A stretch of 64,000 nucleotides of DNA, taken from an uncultured Chitinophaga sp. GTDB taxonomy: Bacteria; Bacteroidota; Bacteroidia; Cytophagales; Cyclobacteriaceae. Numbering within the stretch: position 1 is the stretch's first letter; each line of letters starts with the position of its first letter. The translations under genes and the position numbers were made by a program. The stretch covers positions 496,001 to 560,000 of the forward strand of contig CABHOK010000002.1 in NCBI GenBank assembly GCA_902168205.1, in the 5' to 3' direction. The notes beneath the pieces are model-generated. The model searched no databases, was not told the DNA's origin, and was given only the letters and a program-made list of their open reading frames with translations. This document shows positions 1 to 8,413 of this stretch, piece after piece.

Positions 1-2831
1 GTGGCCTGTGCAGATTCGATCCGAATACGAATATATTTACAGCCTATAAACACGAAGCAAACAACCCGTTTTCGATAGGACAGAACAGTGTGTGGTGCGC
101 GGTGGAAGACCGGCAGTATCGGATATGGTCGGGAACACAATCGGCAGGGTTGAATGTGTATGATCCTGTCTCGAATAAATTTCGTCAATATACCAGTATA
201 CCGGGCGATACAACTACACTTGTAAATACGTTTATTATCTCGTTGTTTATAGATTCGAAGGAGAGACTTTTTATCGGTACAGCTACCGGTTTGTGCATGA
301 CGGATCTGAAGACTATAAAAAATCCGTTACCCGATAAATTACAATTCAGGCGTTTCAAAGGCGGGAGTTTATATGGTAATCGGATTAATTCCATTACCGA
401 GGATCGTCAGGGAAATATATGGGTAGGTTCTGACCTGGGATTGAATAAACTCAGCGGCAGTCTTTTGTTGCTTGAGACCTATACAACCAAGGAAGGCCTA
501 CCGAATAATCTGATAACCGGTATATGCGAAGATAACCTGGGCAACCTCTGGTTAACCTCGAAGAGTGGCTTGTCAAAACTTGATCCAGCCACACACGTGT
601 TCAAGAACTTTAACACGCACGATGGTTTGCAAGGCATGGAGTTTCAGAGTAAATCCATCGACAAAGCAAAGGACGGTCGTATACTTATCGGCGGTATAAA
701 TGGGTTTAATATTTTCGATCCTGCTAAAATTCTGGCAGACTCCACCAAACCGAAAGTGTTAATAACCGGTTTTAAAATTCACAACCGTATTATCAAAGCG
801 TACGATACGCTGAACAAACGGATCATACTGCAGCAAGCGATAGCAAAAACAAAAGAACTCACACTTCGCTACAACGAATCCTATATAGCATTTGATTTCC
901 TGGCGCTGGATTATGACAATCCGGAGAAGAATAAATATGCCTACCGCATGGCCGGCCTCGATGAAGGCTGGAACTATGTAGGCAACAAGCGAAGCGCCAC
1001 GTATTCTAACCTGGCCGCTGGTGACTATATATTTGAGGTGATGGTATCAGACGATGAAGTATGGGACAATGCTTCGAAGGCAGCGCTTACCATTCACGTT
1101 CTGCCGCCACCCTGGAAAACATGGTGGGCCTATACGCTATATATAGCGATTATCGCCATCGCTGTGGTTTTGGGAATGCGTTACTATACGCGGAGAGTAC
1201 GCGAAGAGAAAGAACATGAACTCGACCAGATGAAGCTGCTGTTCTTTATTAATGTATCGCACGAGTTTCGCACACCGCTTACGCTCATTCTGAATCCCAT
1301 TGAGAAAATATTGTCATCGCCTGCCAATGCAGAAGAGGTGCAGTCATCGGCACGTATTATTCAGCGAAGTGCGCGCAGGTTGCTGAACCTTGTTAACCAG
1401 TTGCTGGATTTCCGGAAGATGGATCTTGGTAAAGCTCCGCTTGAGACTGTACAGGCAGATATAGTGCAATTCAGTAAAGATATATTTCTGTTGTTCAGTG
1501 ATCTGGCGGCCATGCGCTCGATTGATTTTCATTTCGAAAGCTCCGTAGATACACTCCCCGTATGGTTCGACCCGGATAAGCTGGAGAAGATTATTACCAA
1601 CCTGTTGTCCAATGCGCTGAAGTTTACGCAGGAGGGGGGCACCGTTGCACTGCAGGTAGAAGTTACCGGCACATCCAAACGAAATGAAGCAGTAGAGCTT
1701 CGCGTAAAAGATACCGGTATAGGATTGAAGGAAGATCAACTCAAGCATGTCTTTGAACGCTTTTTCCATGTAGACAACTCACGCACGGGAACGGGTATAG
1801 GGCTCCACTTTACAAAGAGCCTGGTAGAGTTACACCACGGTGAAATAGGAGTGGAGAGTGAATTCGGCAAGGGAAGTACATTTACTGTACGTCTGCCATT
1901 GCACGATAAGCGCAACCGGAACGAACAGAAGAGTATACAGGACAACGCGCTCGCAAACTATATATATGATAACAACGCCATCCGATCTACAGAATATGAA
2001 TTGGCCATTACGGGTGGCACGAGTAATGACGATGAAACATTGCAACCCGGAACCGAACATAAACCGGTGCTGCTGATTGTTGAAGATAATAAAGAGTTGC
2101 GCTGGCACCTCAAGAACGAATTGCGCGAACACTATAAAATACGCGAAGCCGTGAACGGAGCCGATGGTCTTGAAAAAATATTGAAGTATTACCCCGACAT
2201 TATCATCAGCGATATTATGATGCCGGAGATGGATGGCTTTGAGTTATGCCGCAAAGTAAAAAGTGAAATTGAGACATGCCATATACCGGTAATTCTGTTG
2301 ACCGCGCGTAGTCTGGAAGAAGATCGCATTGAAGGATACCACACCGGTGCAGACGAATATCTGCCGAAGCCATTCAATATATATGTACTCAAGGCTCGTC
2401 TGAAAAATTTACTCGAATCGCGCCAGCGACTCAAAGATAAATTTATGGCCCGGGGCGGCATGGTGCCCGCACGCGAAGTTACCACCAATACACTCGATGA
2501 GATCTTCCTGGATAAAGTAACGAAGATCATCCTCGAGAACATCAGCAATCCTGATTTTGCTTTGGACGACCTGTTGAAGAACGTGGGCATAAGCCGCTCG
2601 CATTTTTTCAGGAAGATCAGTTCGCTTACCGGGCAAAATCCCAGCAACTTTATCCGCACCGTGCGACTCAAGTACGCGGCTGAGTTACTCGTGCAACAGC
2701 AGCACTCTATTAAAGAGATAAGTTTTATGGCCGGCTTCAACTCGTCTGCCTACTTCAGCAAAACTTTTCGCGAACTCTTCGGCAAAACTCCGCAACAATA
2801 CGTGGAGGAGCAGTGTGGTGCTAAATCGTAA
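1..2831 (+). CDS. Hybrid two-component system sensor/regulator (HTCS), 5'-truncated by window edge
   Basis: The reading frame is open from base 3 with no start, so the gene begins upstream of the window; a GTG at 90 is only an internal codon. Visible domains in order (numbered from that GTG): the end of a two-component-regulator beta-propeller (repeats such as DRQGNIWVGSDLGLNKL), a Y_Y_Y domain at about 225-335, one membrane segment near 345-365, a DHp helix with the phospho-His in NVSHEFRTPL, an HATPase with NLLSNALKFT and DTGIGL, a receiver with the phospho-Asp in SDIMMPEMDG, and a C-terminal AraC-type HTH. In this family the periplasmic propeller senses an oligosaccharide and the cytoplasmic end activates the adjacent PUL. 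The SusC/SusD/enzyme locus that follows on the same strand is the obvious target. The fold assignment is firm; the ligand is not visible. Confidence 0.95.
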   Translation, partial: GLCRFDPNTNIFTAYKHEANNPFSIGQNSVWCAVEDRQYRIWSGTQSAGLNVYDPVSNKFRQYTSIPGDTTTLVNTFIISLFIDSKERLFIGTATGLCMTDLKTIKNPLPDKLQFRRFKGGSLYGNRINSITEDRQGNIWVGSDLGLNKLSGSLLLLETYTTKEGLPNNLITGICEDNLGNLWLTSKSGLSKLDPATHVFKNFNTHDGLQGMEFQSKSIDKAKDGRILIGGINGFNIFDPAKILADSTKPKVLITGFKIHNRIIKAYDTLNKRIILQQAIAKTKELTLRYNESYIAFDFLALDYDNPEKNKYAYRMAGLDEGWNYVGNKRSATYSNLAAGDYIFEVMVSDDEVWDNASKAALTIHVLPPPWKTWWAYTLYIAIIAIAVVLGMRYYTRRVREEKEHELDQMKLLFFINVSHEFRTPLTLILNPIEKILSSPANAEEVQSSARIIQRSARRLLNLVNQLLDFRKMDLGKAPLETVQADIVQFSKDIFLLFSDLAAMRSIDFHFESSVDTLPVWFDPDKLEKIITNLLSNALKFTQEGGTVALQVEVTGTSKRNEAVELRVKDTGIGLKEDQLKHVFERFFHVDNSRTGTGIGLHFTKSLVELHHGEIGVESEFGKGSTFTVRLPLHDKRNRNEQKSIQDNALANYIYDNNAIRSTEYELAITGGTSNDDETLQPGTEHKPVLLIVEDNKELRWHLKNELREHYKIREAVNGADGLEKILKYYPDIIISDIMMPEMDGFELCRKVKSEIETCHIPVILLTARSLEEDRIEGYHTGADEYLPKPFNIYVLKARLKNLLESRQRLKDKFMARGGMVPAREVTTNTLDEIFLDKVTKIILENISNPDFALDDLLKNVGISRSHFFRKISSLTGQNPSNFIRTVRLKYAAELLVQQQHSIKEISFMAGFNSSAYFSKTFRELFGKTPQQYVEEQCGAKS

Positions 2832-2843
2832 CAAACGATTTAA

Positions 2844-2867
2844 AAATTCAATCAATCGATTGAATTT
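2844..2867 (+). terminator. AT-rich perfect hairpin after the HTCS gene
   Basis: A perfect 10-bp stem (AAATTCAATC / GATTGAATTT) closes a 4-nt AATC loop 13 bp after the HTCS stop. It has no T-run, so it may be a weak terminator or a protein-binding dyad upstream of the SusC gene. The rest of 2868-3161 holds only the small candidate ORF listed next; I see no TAnnTTTG promoter element in it. Confidence 0.4.
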
Positions 2868-3017
2868 GGTTCATGGTTTATCGTCAATGAGCCATAAGTA
2901 ATCGCCTGTTTTTCAGTTCATAGGGATCTTTGGAGAAGCGTTACTGCACCTTTCAAGCCTTTCCAATACGAAGGCGGAATTGCTGTAACGAAAACAACCA
3001 AACCAAAATTCTAACCT

Positions 3018-3152
3018 ATGAAATCAACATTAGGCAAGCACCCGATACTGTCTCAACAAGGGCAGCGCGTGCGCAACAGTCACGGCCCACCGATGCCCGC
3101 CAGCATCATGCTCCGGCATTTCCCCAGTAGTCCAAAGTTTAAAACAAACTGA
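3018..3152 (+). CDS. Candidate 44-residue leader ORF upstream of SusC
   Basis: An ATG at 3018 follows CCAAAATTCTAACCT, which resembles the sequence in front of the SusC starts in this window. The frame runs 44 codons to a TGA at 3150-3152, nine bases before the SusC ATG at 3162. The product begins MKSTLGKHPILSQQ, is basic and has no membrane segment or recognised motif. It could be a small translated leader or chance. An overlapping ORF at 2930-3130 in another frame has no better claim. Confidence 0.2.
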   Translation: MKSTLGKHPILSQQGQRVRNSHGPPMPASIMLRHFPSSPKFKTN

Positions 3153-3161
3153 ACCAAGTCT

Positions 3162-6100
3162 ATGAATAGATCATTACTTCTACAAAGAGTATCGGTGTGG
3201 ACAAGAACGACAGGTTTACTGCTTGTCTTGTTATATATCTCCGGTATCGTGCAAACCGCTGCAGCACAGGACAGACGTATTTCCGGTGTGGTAAAAGATG
3301 ACTCCGGTCTTCCTATACCCGGTGTAAACATTTTAGTGAAAGGTACTTCGCTCGGAACCACCACCGATGGTGAGGGCAAATATATACTTGACGTAAAAGA
3401 TGCCGATGCCGTGCTGGTATTTTCATTCATCGGCTTCAAGCCGCAGGAAGTGGCCATCGATAATCGCACAGCAATAGATGTAGCATTACAACCCGATGCA
3501 CAGTCACTGCAGGAAGTTATTGTGGTGGGATATGGCGAACAGAAAAAAGAAACGTTAACCGGTTCAGTCGCCAGCGTGGATTCAAAATTATTTCAGGATC
3601 GCGGTGTAGTAGCCAATCCGTTGTCTACACTGCAGGGCCAGGTACCCGGTGTGGTTGTTACCAGGAGTTCCGCTGCACCCGGGCAGGAGGGATGGAATTT
3701 CCAGATACGAGGTGCTGCCTCAACAAACGGTGCTGATCCGTTGGTAATTGTAGATGGTATACCGCTCGTAAGTCTCAATGCACTCAACTCCATCAACCCG
3801 CAGGACATTGACAATATATCTTTCCTGAAAGATGCATCTGCGGCTATATATGGAGCGCGTGCTGCCGGTGGCGTTGTGCTCATCACCACCAAGAAAGCTA
3901 AATCCGGCAAGCCGATCATTCAATACAACGGTTCGGTTTCTCAAAAGCGCATGGGACTTCAGCCTTCCTTCATCAATGGCGATCAATATGGCCAGTATCT
4001 TTTGCAGGCTATATCCAATGCGTCCACGGGTGGGGTACCGGACGAAAACTGGATCTGGACAAAATATGCCAGAGCGTGGATCAACCGTCCGGCCAGTGGC
4101 TATATCGATAAGAACACACCTGAATACATAGCAGGTGGTGAGACCATTGGTTTCACCGATGTAAAAGACTATACATTCTTTGACACCAATCCCATCGATA
4201 TATTATGGGGTAACGGTCGCGCGATGTCCAATCAACATGATCTCAGTCTTTCGGCACGCAACGACAATTTAGGATATCGTTTATCCTTCGGATATCTCAA
4301 TGACGGTAGTATGTTAAAGTGGGGCGAGAACTATAGCAAGCGCTACAACACACGCCTCGCGGTTGACTATACATTTTCACCACGACTGAAAATTGAAACC
4401 AATATATCTCTGGAGAAAAATGATGTTGTGATGCCGACACGCCAGGACCAGATCAACTTTGGTTCGCAGCCCGGTTTCCCGGTAGCAACGATCAATGGTA
4501 AGCCGTATGCCTGGGGTACACAGCCCGCGCGTAACTGGCTGCTGGAACTTGGCGGAGAAAACAAAACATTCAACAACCGTATTTTCCTCAATACAAAAGT
4601 AGAGCTCAACCTGGCGAAAGATCTGAACCTGATCGCACAGGCAGGCTATAACTGGGCGCTTACCGATATGCAGACACAGTATAAATATATATCCGAAATA
4701 TATAATTATACAGAAACCTACCAGTACCAGGCAAACCCGGCACAGTCGCAGTCATACTATGAACGGGCATCGCTGAAGGATGCGTACGTTAACACCAACG
4801 CATACCTGGAGTATAAGAAGACGTTGTTCAACGATCACAACGTGGCGGTAGTAGCTGGTACCAACTACGAACGTGAAGAGCTGGATTACTTCTCGACACG
4901 CACAACCTATATGGCCAGCAACGATGTGCCGGCATTAGGACTTGGTCTGGGAGACAACACAACACGCTCCAACAGTGAGACACGTTACCATTGGGCCATC
5001 GCGTCTTTCTTCGGTCGTTTGAATTATGCCTACAAGGAAAAATACCTGTTTGAAGCAAACGCGCGCTACGATGGTTCATCCAAGTTCGATCCGGATAACC
5101 GGTGGAAATTTTATTCCGGTGTTTCAGCAGGATGGCGTTTGTCTCAGGAGAACTTCATGCAAAACATTTCTTTCCTGGATGAACTCAAGATTCGTGGTTC
5201 ATGGGGAAGCGTGGGTAACCAGGCAGGCATTGGCTTGTATGACTATATCCAGATGATCGATCTCAACAATACAGGTCCTATACTCGGAGGTTATACATCA
5301 CGTACCGTTACTGCGTCACCATCGTCAACACTGGTAAGCGAGAATAGAACGTGGGAGAAGATCGAAAGCAAAAATATAGGTATAGATATAGGGGTGCTGA
5401 ACAACCGCCTCACGGCAACATTCGATTACTTCTGGAAGACGAACAAGAACATGCTGTTACCACAGACCTACCCGGCAGTATTGGGAGCAACAGCACCGAC
5501 AGCGAATATAGGTGTGCTGAAAGTATGGGGCTGGGAGATGTCGCTGGGATGGAGAGACCGCATCGGAAATGTAGCCTATCATTTGAGTGGTTCACTGACC
5601 GATAACAGTAACAAGCTCGTGAACTATGGTGGTGCCAATGTAGTGACTGCGGGTATGCAGACAATCGAGGGCTACGCGCTGAATTCCTATTTCGGAGTAA
5701 AGTATAACGGACGTATTCAAACCGACCAACAGGCAGCTGAATATGCTGCGCTGGTACCTGGTAGCAGTATAACCAACATGCCGGGGGCTACACAAATGAT
5801 AAAAGGTATAAACATGTATCAGGATATAAATGGCGATGGTAAACTCACCAATGCCGGTGCCAATCAATATTTGCTCGGTAAAAAAGATGCCAATGGAAAT
5901 CCGATTGCCGATGGAGATATAGTATATCTCGGCAGAAGTGACCCGCGCTATGTGTTTGCCATTAACATGGGATTCGAATGGAAGAATTTTGATTTCTCTG
6001 CCGTGTTCCAGGGTGTAGGGCAACGCAATATCTATAGACGTTCTGACTGGAGTACGCCATTTGGTACCATTTGGCAAGGACATGCCGACTGGTGGGTAGG

Positions 6101-6452
6101 GAAGACCTGGACACCGGAAAATCCGAATGCTGAACTTCCTATACTCACAACCGCCACGAACAAAGGCTTTGGTGGTTATGGTGGCTATAATTACCAGATA
6201 TCCGACTGGTCGCTGCAGAATGGAGCGTACGTTCGCCTGAAAAATATAGTATTGGGCTATACTGTATCGCAGGACCTTACCCGGAAGATCCGCGTTGATA
6301 AACTCCGTGTATACGCCGCTGCCAATGATATATGGGAGTGGACGAAGATTAAAGATGCGTGGGACCCTGAGCAAACTGCCTTCGTAACCGGAGGTGCACA
6401 GCGATACCCGTTCTATCGCCTGCTGACGTTCGGAGTGAATGCTACATTTTAA
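3162..6452 (+). CDS. SusC/RagA-family TonB-linked outer-membrane transporter (PUL 1)
   Basis: This 1096-residue protein is the outer-membrane barrel that imports glycan fragments using TonB energy. A signal peptide (about 1-36, ending TAAAQ) is followed by a carboxypeptidase-regulatory-like domain at about 38-115 (RRISGVVKDDSGLPIPGVNI), the SusC motif VIVVGYGEQKKETLTGSV, the plug (LKDASAAIYGARAAGGVVLITTKK) and a beta-barrel ending in the aromatic strand GVNATF. Length and order are normal for the family. SusD starts 18 bp downstream, so the two are co-transcribed. Regulation is presumably by the HTCS immediately upstream. The substrate cannot be read from this protein; the downstream enzymes suggest a uronic-acid-containing glycan. 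Confidence 0.95.
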   Translation: MNRSLLLQRVSVWTRTTGLLLVLLYISGIVQTAAAQDRRISGVVKDDSGLPIPGVNILVKGTSLGTTTDGEGKYILDVKDADAVLVFSFIGFKPQEVAIDNRTAIDVALQPDAQSLQEVIVVGYGEQKKETLTGSVASVDSKLFQDRGVVANPLSTLQGQVPGVVVTRSSAAPGQEGWNFQIRGAASTNGADPLVIVDGIPLVSLNALNSINPQDIDNISFLKDASAAIYGARAAGGVVLITTKKAKSGKPIIQYNGSVSQKRMGLQPSFINGDQYGQYLLQAISNASTGGVPDENWIWTKYARAWINRPASGYIDKNTPEYIAGGETIGFTDVKDYTFFDTNPIDILWGNGRAMSNQHDLSLSARNDNLGYRLSFGYLNDGSMLKWGENYSKRYNTRLAVDYTFSPRLKIETNISLEKNDVVMPTRQDQINFGSQPGFPVATINGKPYAWGTQPARNWLLELGGENKTFNNRIFLNTKVELNLAKDLNLIAQAGYNWALTDMQTQYKYISEIYNYTETYQYQANPAQSQSYYERASLKDAYVNTNAYLEYKKTLFNDHNVAVVAGTNYEREELDYFSTRTTYMASNDVPALGLGLGDNTTRSNSETRYHWAIASFFGRLNYAYKEKYLFEANARYDGSSKFDPDNRWKFYSGVSAGWRLSQENFMQNISFLDELKIRGSWGSVGNQAGIGLYDYIQMIDLNNTGPILGGYTSRTVTASPSSTLVSENRTWEKIESKNIGIDIGVLNNRLTATFDYFWKTNKNMLLPQTYPAVLGATAPTANIGVLKVWGWEMSLGWRDRIGNVAYHLSGSLTDNSNKLVNYGGANVVTAGMQTIEGYALNSYFGVKYNGRIQTDQQAAEYAALVPGSSITNMPGATQMIKGINMYQDINGDGKLTNAGANQYLLGKKDANGNPIADGDIVYLGRSDPRYVFAINMGFEWKNFDFSAVFQGVGQRNIYRRSDWSTPFGTIWQGHADWWVGKTWTPENPNAELPILTTATNKGFGGYGGYNYQISDWSLQNGAYVRLKNIVLGYTVSQDLTRKIRVDKLRVYAAANDIWEWTKIKDAWDPEQTAFVTGGAQRYPFYRLLTFGVNATF

Positions 6453-6470
6453 TTCTAAACAATCAAGAAG

Positions 6471-8207
6471 ATGAAAACGCTATATTCAAAATATATCACC
6501 ATCCTGATGATTGCTATAGGCATCGGTGTTCCGTTTGGTTGTAACGATGCTTTAGATCTGGAACCGCAGGACCGTGTATCGGATGCCACGTACTGGAACG
6601 ATGCTACACAATTTAAACTTGCTGCCAACAATTTCTATAATTACCTGCGCACGTTTAACAATGGAAACGGTGATGGACACAATGGAAGTGATCTGGGTGC
6701 AGACCGCGGTGTATTTGCCCGCGGTACCAACACGATTGTGTCTAACGATGATAACTATAACAATGCTTACCGCTGGATCAGGAATATAAATTACCTGCTG
6801 GCGAAAGCACTGGAGTTTAAAAATCCGGATGCCATTAAAGTATATGTGGCAGAAGCGAAGTTTTTCAGAGCCTATGTTTACTTTGACAAACTGCTGACTT
6901 CATACGGAGGTGTAATTCTGATCAGAGATGTTCTGTCAACCGATTCACCTGAATTGACGGCAGCCCGCAGCACACGCGATGAGACCATTGATTTTATTAT
7001 ACAGGATCTCGAAGAAGCTATACCCGATCTTCCGGATGAGAGCGCGATAGCCGCAGGTGACAAAGGCCGCGTGAGCAAGCAGGCAGCACAGGCATTTTTA
7101 GGGCGCATTTGTCTCTACGAAGGAACCTGGCAGAAGTATAGAAGCGGCAATGCAACCCGCTATAACACGCTGCTCGATAAAGCCATCAGCAACAGCGATG
7201 CGGTTATAACGGCCGGGATACACGCACTGTTCAAACCGATAAACCTGGGCGACTCGGCACTGAAATATATGTTCATACTGGAGAACCAGAAGTCGAACCC
7301 GGCAGGTATAACAAAATCTGCAAACCAGGAGTATATATTGGCGGTTCGCTATGAATCCAACAACCTGCTGAAGACTATACCGAACCAGATTTCATTCGGA
7401 GCACTGGGTGCAGATATGAGTCGCAAGATGGCCGATCTGTATTTGTGCAGCGATGGTTTGCCGATAGAGAAAACATCGGTAGCTTTTAGTCGCGCGACAC
7501 TTAAATCTGAATATCAGAATCGTGATAATCGCATGCGCTACTATATGATGGTACCCGGTTATCCGTATTGGCAGAATGCTACGAACTGGCACATCAACTG
7601 GGATTGGAGTACAGCCGATCTCGCGAACGCACGTCCACCGCATAACCCGTGGAGCAACGATATTACCGGCTACAACAACCAGCAGTGGGCGGCCGAGCGG
7701 CAAGTACCCAACTCACAGGAAGGCTATGATTATCCGGTGATTCGCCTGGCAGAAGTATACCTTAACTATGCCGAAGCCCTATACGAACGCAACGATGTGA
7801 TCAGCGATGCAGACCTGGACAAGTCACTGAACAAAGTACGCAACCGCGTAAACGCTTCCATGCCTAAACTCAGCAATGCCTTTGTATCCGACAACGGACT
7901 GGATATGCGCGAAGAGATCAGGCGGGAGCGGGCAATTGAATTGCAGGGCGAAGGCTTCCGCATGGACGATCTGAAACGGTGGTACATAGCACACATCGAG
8001 CTGGTAAAACCTTTACTGGGCGTACGCTGGAAGGGCACCGAGTTCGAAACGAAATATACCAATGCACCAACCCTCACAGCCGATGGCGATGTACTCGCAG
8101 ACCCGGTAACAGAACGTAAATTTTCAGAAAAGAATTACCTCATACCCATTCCAACCAACCAGATTCAGCTCAATACAAACCTGAAGCAGAATCCGGGGTG
8201 GGAGTAA
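6471..8207 (+). CDS. SusD/RagB-family glycan-binding surface lipoprotein (PUL 1)
   Basis: This 578-residue lipoprotein has a type II signal with Cys24 in VPFGCNDALDLEPQD. It contains the TPR-rich SusD core: the N-terminal SusD-like region (SDATYWNDATQFKLAANNFYNYL) and the C-terminal RagB/SusD region (YPVIRLAEVYLNYAEALYERND, REEIRRERAIELQGEGFRMDDLKRW), ending LKQNPGWE. SusD proteins cap the SusC barrel and capture oligosaccharides. The 18-bp gap to SusC and the strong terminator just after the gene mark the end of the susCD transcription unit. Confidence 0.95.
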   Translation: MKTLYSKYITILMIAIGIGVPFGCNDALDLEPQDRVSDATYWNDATQFKLAANNFYNYLRTFNNGNGDGHNGSDLGADRGVFARGTNTIVSNDDNYNNAYRWIRNINYLLAKALEFKNPDAIKVYVAEAKFFRAYVYFDKLLTSYGGVILIRDVLSTDSPELTAARSTRDETIDFIIQDLEEAIPDLPDESAIAAGDKGRVSKQAAQAFLGRICLYEGTWQKYRSGNATRYNTLLDKAISNSDAVITAGIHALFKPINLGDSALKYMFILENQKSNPAGITKSANQEYILAVRYESNNLLKTIPNQISFGALGADMSRKMADLYLCSDGLPIEKTSVAFSRATLKSEYQNRDNRMRYYMMVPGYPYWQNATNWHINWDWSTADLANARPPHNPWSNDITGYNNQQWAAERQVPNSQEGYDYPVIRLAEVYLNYAEALYERNDVISDADLDKSLNKVRNRVNASMPKLSNAFVSDNGLDMREEIRRERAIELQGEGFRMDDLKRWYIAHIELVKPLLGVRWKGTEFETKYTNAPTLTADGDVLADPVTERKFSEKNYLIPIPTNQIQLNTNLKQNPGWE

Positions 8208-8222
8208 TCCAACTTTAAAAAA

Positions 8223-8253
8223 TCTCCGGTGCGCAGTTGCACCGGAGAACTTT
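8223..8253 (+). terminator. Intrinsic terminator after PUL-1 SusD
   Basis: A perfect 10-bp GC-rich stem (TCTCCGGTGC / GCACCGGAGA, loop GCAGTT) is followed by ACTTTTATA. It lies 15 bp after the SusD stop and separates susCD from the enzyme genes, which would lower enzyme expression relative to the transporter or require a second promoter. Confidence 0.8.
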
Positions 8254-8413
8254 TATAGCGTGATGCAGGGAGCGTAACGCTGTAGAAATTCAGCGAATGA
8301 ATCATAATTGATAGTCTTTGAGTCATAATTATCCTCCCGATCTAACCTGCTTTCAGAATTTTGAAATGGCTTTAATCAATGCCAACGTAATGGCTACATG
8401 TTTCGATAACAAG

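Noticed and set aside
1-89. Treating the regulator as a complete gene starting at the GTG at 90
   Set aside because: The frame is open to the window edge and the upstream codons continue the beta-propeller (CRFDPNTNIFTAYKHE), so the gene is cut by the window.
2930-3130. 66-residue ORF in the spacer before SusC
   Set aside because: It overlaps the 44-codon candidate in a different frame, has no motif and is poorly placed relative to SusC.
5592-6374. 260-residue antisense ORF inside SusC of PUL 1
   Set aside because: It lies wholly opposite a well-supported SusC barrel, has no recognisable domain, and its composition is that of a reverse-frame shadow.
8318-8413. Upstream start for GH97
   Set aside because: It would place about 32 non-hydrophobic residues before an obvious signal peptide.
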